Source: Streptomyces sp. P3
GTDB lineage: Bacteria > Actinomycetota > Actinomycetes > Streptomycetales > Streptomycetaceae
Length of the DNA stretch: 64,000 nucleotides
Direction: 5' to 3'
Assembly: GCA_016893485.2 (NCBI GenBank)
Contig: JAFEKX020000001.1
Location: 1,054,001 to 1,118,000 of the forward strand
The translations under genes and the position numbers were made by a program. A model generated the notes under the pieces. The model did no database searches. It saw only the letters and a program-made list of their open reading frames with translations, and was not told where the DNA came from. Below, in pieces: positions 55,633 through 64,000 of this stretch (its first letter is position 1; each line of letters opens with the position of its first letter).

Positions 55633-57599
55633 TCAGGAGACCCGACGCGTCACGTGCAACAGGTACTCCTTCCGGTTCAGCGGGTTGTGATCCGTGCGCG
55701 TCCGCTCCGGTACGGCGCCGTGCGCGACGGGGGCGTAGTGGTCGAAGGCGCTCTCCCACTCGCCCTCCCCACGGGTCAGCCCCGGCAACTTCCGCTCCAG
55801 CCCGTGGACTTGAGCTGCCGGCACCGCACCCTCCAACACGCAGACAGACCCGTGCGTCTCGGTGGTCTGCGGTACGGCGCGCACCGCGGCCAGCACCGGC
55901 AGCAGGGCGGCGAGGGTGTCGGCCGGGGCCTCGGCACGGAACCGGTGCAGCGGCTCGTACACCTGGCTCCCCGCGCGCCGCAGCGCCTGGACGAGGACCA
56001 GCGGGGTCAGGCCGCGGAAGTCGGCTCCGGTACTCGACATGCTCTTGTCGAAGCCCTGGTGGGCGTGGCTCTGCCGGGCCGAGTAACCGGAGTGCGTCAT
56101 GGTGACCACGCAGTCGGTGACCCGCCAGCCGTGCAGCCCCTGCCCGAGCGTCTCGCGCACGGTGTCCTCGACCGCCTTGAAGAAGGAGTACGGCATCGCG
56201 CCCAGCTCCACCTCCAGCTCGAAGCGGACGCCCGAGCCGACCGGGCCGGGTGCGACGCGCAGGCCGACGGTGGCGAGGAAGGGATTCGCGTCCTTCTTGT
56301 TGAACTCGACCGCCGAGCCCGTGCCGACGGGCCGCTCGATGCACAGCGGGGTCGTCTCGCGGAAGGTGACGTACACCCCGAACTCGTCGGCCAGCGTGGC
56401 CTGGATGACCTCCTTCTGGACCTCGCCGTAGAGGGACACGGCGGTCTCTCCGCGCACTTCGTCATGGCGCAGACCGATCAGCGGGTCCTGCTCGGCGAGT
56501 CGGGTGAGCGCGAGGTGCAGGGCGCGACGGTCGGCGTCCGGCCCCGCGACGACAACGGTCTCCAGGGTCGGCGGCGCGAAGACATGCCCAAGCTCCTTCT
56601 GCGGTACGCCGATCGAGTCGCCGATCCTGATGTCTCCCAGGCCGCGCAGCCTGCCGATCCGGCCCGCCGGGACCGCGTCGCTCTCGGTGTCCGTGCCATG
56701 GTCGAAGACGCTGATCGCGGTGACCCTGCCCTCCTGGCCGGAGCCGCCGAAGGTGATCCGGTCGCGGGTGCGGAGGGTGCCGGAGAACATCCGCGCGTAC
56801 GCGATCTTCTCCCCCGCGAGACCGCGCTCGACCTTGAACACCGTGCCGGAGAGCGGGCCTTGGGGTCGCCCTCGGCAGCGGGGAGGAGTTCCCTGATGCC
56901 GGTGATCAGCGCGTCGACGCCGGCGCCGGTGATGGCGGAGCCGAAGTAGACGGGGTGTACGAGGACTTGGCGGGTCTGGGCGACGAGGGCCGCGCGGAGG
57001 AGGTCGTGGGACACGGTGTTCTCGACGTACGCGGTGAGCAGTTCGTCGTCGTGCTCGGCGAGGACGGCCGGGGCGCGGAGGTCGGGACCCGGAACGAACC
57101 GCGCGTCACGGGTCCCGAGGCCGTCGACCGAGCCCATCGGCACGACGGCGGCCCTGAGTCTCTCGGAGATCTCCGCGAGGAGGTCGTCGTAGCGCGCGCC
57201 TCGTCGGTCGATCTTGTTGACGAAGAGGAGGGTGGGGATGCGGAGCCGCTGGAGTGTGCGCATCAGGACGCGGGTCTGCGGCTGCACACCTTCTACGGCC
57301 GAGACGACCAGGACGACGCCGTCGAGCACGCCCAGGACGCGCTCCACCTCGGCGATGAAGTCCGGGTGGCCGGGGGTGTCGATGAGGTTGACGGTCACGT
57401 CGTCCACCGGGAACGAGACGACGGCCGACTTGATGGTGATACCGCGCCGGCGCTCCAGCGCGAGGGTGTCGGTACGGGTGTTCCCCGCGTCGACGCTGCC
57501 GATCTCGTCGATCACACCGGCCGAGTGCAGGAGGCGCTCGGTGAGGCTGGTCTTACCTGCGTCTACGTGCGCGAGGATCCCGAGGTTGAGCAAGTGCAC
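55633..57599 (-). CDS. Ribosomal protection-type GTPase (OtrA/TetM-like, EF-G homologue)
   Basis: About 655 residues, the size of TetM/OtrA proteins, which displace tetracycline from the ribosome by GTP hydrolysis. G motifs: ILAHVDAGKTSLTERLLHS (G1), RRRGITIKSAVVSFP (G2), NLIDTPGHPDFIAEVERVLG (G3) and LLFVNKIDRRGARYDD (G4). The later EF-G-like domains include TVFKVERGLAGEKIAYARMF and the domain IV region ITDCVVTMTHSGYSARQSH-like near 56090-56130. An indel near 56862 (EGDPKGPLSGTVFKVERG, one G missing) splits it. The start is the GTG at 57599. A good leader ORF ends 6 nt upstream, suggesting translational control. Many Streptomyces carry such a gene without making tetracycline. Confidence 0.88.
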
Positions 57600-57605
57600 C
57601 TGGTG

Positions 57606-57662
57606 TCATGTCCTTCGGTGAGGGGGCATTCCTTCCTGGGTGGACATGAGCGGTGCGCGCAT
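57606..57662 (-). CDS. Leader peptide (18 aa) upstream of the ribosomal protection gene
   Basis: A short frame, MRAPLMSTQEGMPPHRRT, begins at an ATG 7 nt after a strong AAGGAG and stops 6 nt before the GTG of the ribosomal protection gene. Its last codons contain the GAAGGA that would serve as ribosome-binding site for the main gene. This layout is expected of a regulatory leader where stalled or terminating ribosomes alter access to the main start. It is too short to prove by composition; the evidence is the Shine-Dalgarno and the geometry. Confidence 0.5.
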   Translation of the reverse strand: MRAPLMSTQEGMPPHRRT

Positions 57663-57858
57663 CTCAGGGCTCCTTGGTCGTCATCGACTCGTCCTCGGTA
57701 GTCCAGCAGGACCGACGGGGCGGCGGCAACGGATTTACGCCCGCCTTCACGCCCGTCCGAGGGCGAGGGAGGTCGGCGCGTGGCGCTCCGGCGCAGGCCA
57801 GGACTCGGATGCGACGCTTGCCGCGTCCGGCGATGGGCGGCGGTGACAGGAGTCGAGC

Positions 57859-59269
57859 ATGCGTGACCTTCTCCCGGTGCTGAGCGGCTGGTACGCCGCG
57901 CACGCCCCGTTCGGCCTGGCCACGGTGGTCGCCGTCAGCCGCAGCGCGCCGCGTGATCCCGGGGCGGCGATGGCGGTGGGGCCGGGTGACGAGGTCGTGG
58001 GGAGTGTGTCGGGCGGCTGTGTGGAGGGGGCGGTCTTCGAGCTGGCGCGGGAGGTCGTGGCCAGCGGCGAGGCCCGGTTGGAGACGTTCGGGTACAGCGA
58101 CGAGGACGCCTTCGCGGTCGGGCTCACCTGCGGCGGCGAGATCACCGTGCTGGTACGGCCTGTGACTCCCGAGGTCGATCCCGCGTTCGGGGCGGTGGCG
58201 CGGTCGGTTGCCGCGGGTGAGCCGGTGACGGTGGCGACGGTCGTCGATGGGCCGGCGATTCTGGGCGCCACGCTTGCCGTTTGGGTGGAGGGGGTTAGCG
58301 GCGGTGGCGGTGGTTTCGGGAGGAGCGGTGCCGGTGGGGCTTCTGACACGTCAAGCTCGCCCGGCGTCTCCGGCGTCTCCGGCGTCTCCGGCGTCTCCGG
58401 CGTCTCGGGCCTCTCCGGCAGGCCCGGCACTGTCAGCGACTCCGGCATCTCAGACTCGCCCGGCACCCCCGACACCCTCGGCAGACCCGGCACCCCCGAC
58501 ACCCTCGGCAGACCCGGCACCGTCGGTGGTTCCAACACCCCCGACGCCTCCCACATCCCCGACACTCCCGACACTCCCCACTCCCCCGCACCTCCCCACC
58601 CTCGGCACCCTGGGTTCAACCGGCCTGGACATCGCGGTGACAGCTGACGCCCGGGGTGAACTCGCCCTCGGGGCAACCGGGTTGCGGCACTACGGTCCGC
58701 GCGGTGAGCGGCGTGAGGACTCCGTCGCCGTGTTTCTGCACTCCTTCGCGCCGCCGCCCCGGATGCTGGTGTTCGGCGCGATCGACTACGCGGCGGCGGT
58801 TGCCCGCATCGGTGACTTCCTCGGTTACCGGGTCACCGTGTGCGACGCGCGCCCGGTGTTTGCCACGCCGAAGCGGTTCCCGGCGGGGGTGGAGGTGGTC
58901 GTGGAGTGGCCGCACCGCTATCTGCACGGCACGGACACCGACGAGCGGACGGTGATCTGCGTCCTGACCCACGACCCGAAGTTCGACGTACCGCTGCTGG
59001 AGGAGGCGCTGCGCCGGCCCGCCGCGTACATCGGGGCGATGGGCAGCCGCCGTACGCACGACGAGCGTATCCGGCGCCTGCTCGAATCCGGCCTGGGTGA
59101 GGGCGAGTTGGCCCGCCTGCGCTCACCGGTCGGGCTGGACCTCGGTGCCCGTACGCCCGAGGAGGTGGCCGTGTCCGTGGCCGCCGAGATCGTCGCCCTG
59201 CGGTGGGGTGGGACGGGGGCGCCGTTGACGGGGGCGGTGGGGGCGATTCATCGGGGCGTGGGGCGGTAA
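57859..59269 (+). CDS. XdhC/CoxI family protein with a repeat-rich insert
   Basis: About 469 residues against roughly 380 in relatives. XdhC proteins insert the sulfurated molybdenum cofactor into xanthine dehydrogenase-type enzymes. The N-terminal domain has VVAVSRSAPRDPGAAMAVGP and GSVSGGCVEGAVFELAREVV. The C-terminal Rossmann domain has RMLVFGAIDYAAAVARIGDF, GYRVTVCDARPVFATPKRFP and RPAAYIGAMGSRRTHDERIR. Between them, at about 58300-58600, lies a low-complexity stretch made of tandem DNA repeats, translated as V-S-G repeats in one frame or A-S-P repeats in the other. A frameshift lies somewhere inside it, so which frame is used is unclear. No xanthine dehydrogenase genes are adjacent. Confidence 0.85.
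58363..58515 (+). repeat. Minisatellite-like tandem repeats inside the XdhC-type gene
   Basis: GGCGTCTCC is repeated four times in a row from 58363, followed by two near copies (GGCGTCTCG, GGCCTCTCC) to 58416. Further on, a 27-bp unit beginning GGCACCCCCGACACC is present twice in exact tandem (58462-58488 and 58489-58515). More degenerate CCGACACTCCC units continue to about 58580. Both types keep the reading frame (9 and 27 bp). Slippage within coding DNA is the likely origin. Confidence 0.9.
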
Positions 59270-59524
59270 CGCGGGCGGTGCCGTGCCCAGCGGTGTCGCC
59301 CGCTCCCGTAACGGCAGCCGCTGGATGGGGAGTTGGGCCAGGCTCGGGTACCGAGCGGTGCGCTGCCGCGGACGAACAAGCACCCGCGTTGAGCATGCCC
59401 TCTGTGAACCGGCCCACGTCCTCCAGGGGAGGAGGAGTCCCAGGACGCCTGCGTGCCGGATGCCAGGTCTCCCTTGGATGGGGCCCGCCGTCCCGCCCAC
59501 CCGGAGCCGCACCCCCGACCCCGC

Positions 59525-60027
59525 TCAGCCTCTCGGCGGCAACCGGTGCAGTACGACGTCCGTCAGCGCGCCCTCGTCCACCCTCGCCGTCATGTACGTG
59601 CAGTACGGCTGGCGCCGCCGGTCCGTCGGGGACCCCGGGTTCAGCAGACGAAGCCCGCCCGCAGCCGTCGTATCCCAGGGGATGTGGCTGTGCCCGAAGA
59701 CCAGCACGTCCAGGTCGGGATGGCGCGCAGCGCAACGCGCCTCGCGGCCCTGGGCGGAGCCCGTCTCGTGGACGGCGCCGAAACGCAGGCCGCCGAGTTC
59801 GGCGTACGCCACCTCGGGAGCCGGGCTCGCAGTGCGGGGCCGTCGTTGTTGCCGTACACCCCGACGAGCCGGCGGCTGTGGCTCTCCAGCAGGTCGAGGG
59901 TCGCGGTGTCGACCCAGTCACCGGCGTGGAACACGACGTCGGCGCGCGGGAGTTCGGCGAGGAGCTGCGCGGGGAGTTCCTTCGCGCGCTTGGGGAGGTG
60001 GGTGTCGGACATGAGCAGCAGGCGCAC
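59525..60027 (-). CDS. Calcineurin-like metallophosphoesterase (YfcE/MJ0936 type)
   Basis: About 167 residues with the full metal-binding set in order: LLMSDTHLPKRAKELP (D-x-H), VVFHAGDWVDTATLDLL (G-D), LVGVYGNNDGPALRARLP (G-N-x-D/N), GAVHETGSAQ (H) and VLVFGHSHIPWDTTAAG (G-H-x-H). LLNPGSPTDRRRQPYCTYMT is the family's C-terminal G-S-P motif. The enzyme hydrolyses phosphodiesters with two metals; the natural substrate is unknown. An indel near 59832 (RLPEVAYAELGGLRFGAV) divides it. The start at 60027 gives MRLLLMSDTHLP. The 255-nt gap after XdhC holds no feature I can name. Confidence 0.88.
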
Positions 60028-60093
60028 GGTCTCAGGGTAGGGGTGCGGCCGTCGTTGCGGAGGGGTGCGCGGGGCCGTACGAGATATACAGCC

Positions 60094-60123
60094 CAGACTG
60101 TTCAGTTGCGGCTGGACAGTCTG
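60094..60123. promoter_or_regulatory. MarR operator at the promoter of the marR-MFS operon
   Basis: CAGACTGTTCA (60094-60104) and TGGACAGTCTG (60113-60123) form an inverted repeat with 11-bp arms, one mismatch and an 8-bp spacer, 26 nt before the marR-like start. Its outer arms, CAGACTGT/ACAGTCTG, are perfect. Size, symmetry and place match autoregulatory MarR sites. Confidence 0.78.
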
Positions 60124-60148
60124 CCCTGGCGAGTTCTACGGTGGAGGC

Positions 60149-60610
60149 ATGGAACATGAACCCCTCGAGACGCCGGCGGGCGTCTCCGACTCGGCGGCGC
60201 GGTCCGCCCGCGACCTGCGGATCATGTTCAGCCGGCTGCGCCGCAGGATCCGCGAGGTCGCGACCGACGAGGACCTGACTCCCTCGCAGGAGTCGGCGCT
60301 CACCCTGGTCGGCAAGCACGGCGCGGCCACGGCGAGCGCCCTGGCGTCCGCCGAGGGGGTCAGGCCGCAGTCGATGGCCGCCACCCTTGCCGCCCTCGAC
60401 CAGCACGGCCTCATCCGGCGCAGCCCCGACCCCGAAGACGGCCGCAGGCAGCTCGTCACCCTCACCGAGGCCGGCCGCGAGCGCATCGAGGACAACCGGC
60501 AGGTCCGCGAGGAGTGGCTGGCCCGTGCCTTCGAGGACCGCTACACGGAGCGGGAGCGGCGGACCATCATCGAGGCGCTGATATTGATGGAACGGCTGTC
60601 GGAGCAGTGA
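60149..60610 (+). CDS. MarR family transcriptional regulator
   Basis: 153 residues, unbroken. The winged helix reads LRIMFSRLRRRIREVATDED, LTPSQESALTLVGKHGAATA, ALASAEGVRPQSMAATLAAL (recognition helix), then the wing RRSPDPEDGRRQLVTLTEAG. The C-terminal helix (RTIIEALILMERLSEQ) forms the dimer. A palindrome 26 nt upstream is its probable operator. Its stop overlaps the start of the exporter gene as GTGA, the standard marR-efflux pairing in which an inhibitor of MarR binding induces the pump. Confidence 0.92.
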   Translation: MEHEPLETPAGVSDSAARSARDLRIMFSRLRRRIREVATDEDLTPSQESALTLVGKHGAATASALASAEGVRPQSMAATLAALDQHGLIRRSPDPEDGRRQLVTLTEAGRERIEDNRQVREEWLARAFEDRYTERERRTIIEALILMERLSEQ

Positions 60611-62004
60611 CACAGAAGCTCATCCCGACACCACGGACCGCGGGCCCGGCACCGCACCGCTTCGACCGGCGCCTGATCGCGCCGATGGTCCTCGGTTCCG
60701 TACTGAACCCGATCAACTCCTCGATGATCGCCGTGGCCCTCGTGCCCATCGGCGTCGCCTTCGGGGCCCCGCCCTCCGAGACGGTGTGGCTGGTCTCGGC
60801 CCTGTATCTCGCCACCGCCGTGGGACAGCCGGTCATCGGGCGGCTCGTCGACATGTACGGGCCGCGTCGGCTCTATCTCATCGGTACGGCCCTGGTCGGC
60901 ATCGCCGGTGTGACGGGCGCCCTCGCGCCATCGCTCGGCGTGCTGATCGCCGCCCGGGTCCTGCTCGGGTTCGGTACCTCGGCCGCGTATCCGGCCGCGA
61001 TGCAGCTGACCCGCAGCGAGGCCGAGCGCACCGGCAAGGACAGCCCCGCCGGTGTCCTCACCGCGCTGGCCGTGTCCGCGCAGACGGTGTCGGTGATCGG
61101 GCCCACGCTCGGCGGCTTCCTCATCGGCGTCGGCGGCTGGCGTGCCATCTTCACCGTCAACGTGCCGCTGTCCCTGGCCTGTCTGGTCCTCGGCTCACTG
61201 CGGCTCCCGAAGCTGAGCAAGGACGCGGCGGAGTCCCGGCGCGACGTGGACCCGCCCGGCATGCTCCTGTTCGCGGTCATGCTGGTCTCGTTGATGATGT
61301 TCCTGACCGCCCCGAAGCTCTCCGAGTGGTGGCTCCCGGTCCTCTCCGCCGTCGCGGCCGTCGCCTTCGCGCGACGCGAACTGCGCGTCCCGGAACCCTT
61401 CGTGGACCTGCGCGTCCTCGGCGGCAACCTCCCCTGGTGACCACGTACGTCCGCCAGTTCCTCGCGTACACGACGTCGTACGCCTTCCTCTACGGCTACA
61501 CGCAGTGGCTGGAGGAGGGGGCGCGGGCTGAGTGCCTCCACCGCCGGGCTCATCCTGCTGCCGCTGTCGGCCACCGCGCTCGGCATCTCCTCCCTCACCG
61601 GGCGCCGTGAGGCGGTCCGCGCCAAGCTGCTCGTCGGCGGTGCCGTCCAGGTCGTGGGCTGTGCCGCGCTGCTGCTGGTGAACTCCGGCAGTCCGGTCTG
61701 GCTGCTGCTGGCCGTCGGCGCGGTGCTGGGCGTACCGCAGGGCCTGCTCGGCCTGGCCGCGCAGAACGCGCTGTACCGGCAGGCCGAGCCCGCGCGCATC
61801 GCGTCCGCCGCCGGGCTGCTGCGCACCTTCATGTACCTCGGCGCACTGGCCGCGTCGGCGGCCACCGCGGCCTTCTTCCCGCACCGCGCCGACACCCCGG
61901 GGCTGCACGGCCTGGCCCTGTTCATGGCTGTCGGGTCGGCGCTGCTCCTGGTGATCACGCTGCCCGACCGTTCGCTGCGGACCCTCACCCCGCAAGCCGC
62001 CTGA
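60607..62004 (+). CDS. MFS drug exporter (DHA2/EmrB-like)
   Basis: About 465 residues, twelve to fourteen helices. Helix 1 has MVLGSVLNPINSSMIAVALV, motif A is GRLVDMYGPRRLYLIGTAL, and motif C is VIGPTLGGFLIGVGGWRAIF, the antiporter signature. The start is a GTG overlapping the marR-like stop by four bases. Two indels occur: near 61435 (GGNLPLVTTYVRQFLAYTT) and near 61520 (LEEGRGLSASTAGLILLPL, one G extra). The substrate is unknown but should be the ligand that releases the MarR regulator. The isochorismatase-family gene follows after 37 nt and may belong to the same transcript. Confidence 0.87.
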
Positions 62005-62041
62005 CCCACGACATCCCCGTATCTCCTGAAAGGCCCCTCCC

Positions 62042-62654
62042 ATGGCACTCACCACGCTCGACCCGCGTACCGCCCTCGTCGTGATCGACCTCCAGGGCGG
62101 CATCGTCGGCGCCCCGACCCAGCCGTACAGCGGTCCCCGAGGTCGTCGCCCGTACCGTCGAACTCGCCGACGCCTTCCGGGCGGCCGGTCTTCCGGTGGT
62201 CCTGGTCCGGGTCTCCTTCGCCGCGGACGGCGCGGACGCCGTGCCCGGCCGTACCGAGCAGCAGCGCGCCGGTGGCGGGGCCCGCCCCGAGGGCTGGGAC
62301 GTCATCGTGGACGACCTGGCCGGGCACCCCGCCGACATCCGGATCACCAAGCGGAACTGGGGCGCCTTCCACGGCACCGACCTCGATGTGCAGCTGCGCC
62401 GCCGCGGCGTCACGCAGATCGTGCTGGCCGGCATCGCCACCAGCATCGGCGTCGAGTCGACCGCCCGCGCGGCCCACGAGCACGGCTACCACGTGACCCT
62501 CGCCACGGACGCGATGAGCGACCTCGACACGGTCGCGCACACCCACAGCATCGAGCGGATCTTCCCGCGGCTGGGCGAGACGGGCACCTCCGCCGAGGTC
62601 CTGGAACTTCTGGCCAAGACCCGCGGCGAGCTGACTTCCGCCTACGCCGGGTAA
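62042..62654 (+). CDS. Isochorismatase-like hydrolase family protein lacking the usual cysteine
   Basis: About 203 residues. Family motifs are TALVVIDLQGGIVGAP (catalytic Asp), IRITKRNWGAFHGTDLDVQL (Lys region) and IVLAGIATSIGVESTARAAH. In cysteine hydrolases of this superfamily the last motif has Cys where this protein has Gly (S-I-G-V-E-S-T), so it cannot use a Cys nucleophile; isochorismatase proper also lacks it. The reaction may therefore be vinyl-ether hydrolysis or something undefined. An indel near 62140 breaks it after PTQPYSG. It follows the MFS gene on the same strand, 37 nt apart. Confidence 0.82.
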
Positions 62655-62770
62655 ACCGTTGCCCAACACCAGCCCAATGGGCGGCATCGGGACGGACCGG
62701 GTTAGCATCAGCCCACCGCGCCGTTCCACAAACAGGGACGGGCGGCGCAAACAAGGGGGCTAGTAGCCGG

Positions 62771-64000
62771 ATGTCGGTAAAGGTCAGTGTCGTCGTCCCT
62801 GTGTACAACCCAGGGCCTTATATCGAGGATTGCATCTCCTCTCTCCTCAGGCAGTCGCTGCCCAACGATGAGTACGAGGCGATCTTCGTCGACGACGGCT
62901 CGACGGACGGCACGGCACGCCCGCGCGGCTCGACGAGATCGCCGCCGAGCACCCCCACATGCACGTCATCCACCAGGAGGCCTCGGGCTGGTCGGGCAAG
63001 CCCCGGAACGTCGGCATCGCCGCGTCCCAGGGCGAGTTCGTCATGTTCGTCGACAACGACGACTACCTCGGCGACGAGGCCCTGGAGCGGATGTACGAGT
63101 ACGGCGTGGCCAACGGCGCCGACGTCATCGTCGGCAAGATGGCCGGCAAGGGCCGCGCCGTGCCGGTGGAGCTGTTCCGCAAGAACTACCCGCACGCGTC
63201 GGTCGCGACCGCGCCGCTGATGGACAGCCTCACCCCGCACAAGATGCTCCGCCGCGCGTTCCTCGACCGCATCAACCTGCGGTTCCCCCGAAGGGCGTCG
63301 GCGTCTTGAGGACCACGTCTTCGTGACGGAGGCCTACCTCGCCGCGGACAACGTCGCCGTGCTCAGCGACTACGTCTGCTACTACCACATCAAGCGCGAG
63401 GACGCCTCGAACGCCGGCTTCCAACGCTTCGACCCCGTCGGCTACTTCAAGAACCTGCGCGAGGCCCTCGACGTCGTCGAGAAGTACACCGAACCCGGTG
63501 CGGCCCGCGACAAGATCTTCCGCCGCTGGCTGCGCGTCGAGATGATGGAGCGCCTCGGCGGAGGCCGTCTCCTCAAGGCCCCGGACGACTACCGTCGTGA
63601 ACTCCTCAAGGAGATCCGCGGGGTCATGACCGAGCGCTTCGGCCCCGGCGTAGCGGCCGGTCTCGGCCCCCGCCTGCGGGTCGTCGCCGCCCTCGCCGCG
63701 GCCGACCGCTACGACGACCTCGTCGACCTCGCCGAGTGGGAGGCCTCCCTCAAGCCGAAGGCGGTCCCCGGCGAGATCGAGTGGCGGGACGGCAAGCTCC
63801 TGGTGCACTACCAGGCCGAGTTCGTCATCGACGGCAAGCCGGCGATCTTCCCCGCCGAGGGCGCCCCTGCTCCCAAGCACCCGGAGCCGAAGACCCTCGC
63901 CGAGGCCACCCACATGCTGACGGCCGACGCCACCCACGTCTTCAAGAAGGCCACGGCCGACCTCGTCGTCCGCGAACGCACCAGCGCCGCCTCGCACTTC
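62771..64000 (+). CDS. Family 2 glycosyltransferase (3' end beyond window)
   Basis: The first 410 or so codons are present. The GT-A domain is SVVVPVYNPGPYIEDCISSL, YEAIFVDDGSTDGTA, GKPRNVGIAASQGEFVMFVD with the metal-binding D-x-D region in VDNDDYLGDEALERMY, then LRFPEGRRRLEDHVFVTEAY, the catalytic Glu-Asp motif. The part after 63302 (SDYVCYYHIKREDASNAGF, YFKNLREALDVVEKY) is an open frame to the window edge. Indels occur near 62923 and 63290 (one extra C in FPEGRRRLEDH). GT2 proteins of this kind build teichoic acids or capsule, often with glycerol- or sugar-phosphate polymerases; the C-terminal part is not visible here. The start is the ATG at 62771. Confidence 0.88.

Noticed and set aside
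50145..57599. An antibiotic gene cluster suggested by a macrolide-type glycosyltransferase, TetR/WYL regulators and a ribosomal protection gene
   Set aside because: No polyketide, peptide or terpene synthase and no tailoring set are present. The genes are in separate units with terminators between them.
58363..58515. CRISPR-like array
   Set aside because: The repeats are direct, adjacent, 9 and 27 bp long, without unique spacers, and lie within a coding frame.
1..64000. tRNA, rRNA, transposase, integrase or attachment sites
   Set aside because: None seen by eye on either strand. Small tRNAs can be missed this way; a tRNA covariance scan would settle it.

Overview
The window is chromosomal DNA from a Streptomyces-like actinobacterium. 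Third codon positions are strongly G/C, GTG and TTG starts are common, and the gene families are typical of the group: ROK regulators, sugar ABC systems, a streptogrisin-like protease, mycothiol-dependent formaldehyde dehydrogenase, a DUF1003 protein, a WYL regulator and an OtrA-like ribosomal protection protein. I see no rRNA, tRNA, phage, insertion sequence or CRISPR array.

Layout. (1) 1-13.4 kb is a carbohydrate block: two unrecognised proteins that look like alpha-helical carbohydrate-active enzymes, two MalG/MalF-type permeases and a lipoprotein binding protein on the minus strand, then a ROK repressor, a divergent sugar kinase, a Tat-exported PAP2 phosphatase, a PMT-type glycosyltransferase and an RpiR regulator. 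(2) 13.7-26.3 kb is mixed housekeeping and secreted functions: a peptidoglycan-binding membrane protein, an ATP-grasp enzyme, a DeoR/LacI hybrid regulator, a TetR gene with a matching pair of operators, a DUF35 protein, a large secreted hydrolase, DUF1003, a flavin/F420 oxidoreductase with a DJ-1/PfpI protein, DUF3800, and a serine protease with a predicted membrane anchor. (3) 26.4-32.2 kb is a second sugar locus: ROK regulator, two permeases, binding protein and Gfo/Idh/MocA dehydrogenase. (4) 32.2-48 kb holds an L,D-transpeptidase, an MHS-type transporter, a PLP decarboxylase-like enzyme, two SDRs, the formaldehyde pair mscR plus an MBL hydrolase, an ABC exporter, folD behind a ZTP riboswitch, an ECF sigma factor with its partner, and a solitary ctaD. 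(5) 48-64 kb holds a GH27 and a GH5 enzyme, a macrolide-type glycosyltransferase, WYL and TetR regulators, a ribosomal protection protein with a leader ORF, XdhC with a repeat-rich insert, and a MarR/MFS/isochorismatase operon. A GT2 gene runs off the right edge.

Reading quality matters here. About 49 places in roughly 30 genes show one reading frame ending and the same protein continuing in another, nearly always at a G or C run. Conserved genes such as ctaD, both sugar ABC systems and both ROK genes are hit, so I read these as base-calling indels and not as pseudogenes. Coordinates below span each restored gene, and quoted lengths are for the restored protein.

The best non-coding finds are the ZTP riboswitch before folD, a ROK operator over a -10 box, a LacI-type operator at a binding-protein promoter, a TetR operator pair, a MarR operator, and perfect palindromes at two glycosidase genes. 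I did not find a clearly new multi-gene defence or mobile system. The nearest candidate for something undescribed is the first carbohydrate block with its two unrecognised enzymes.
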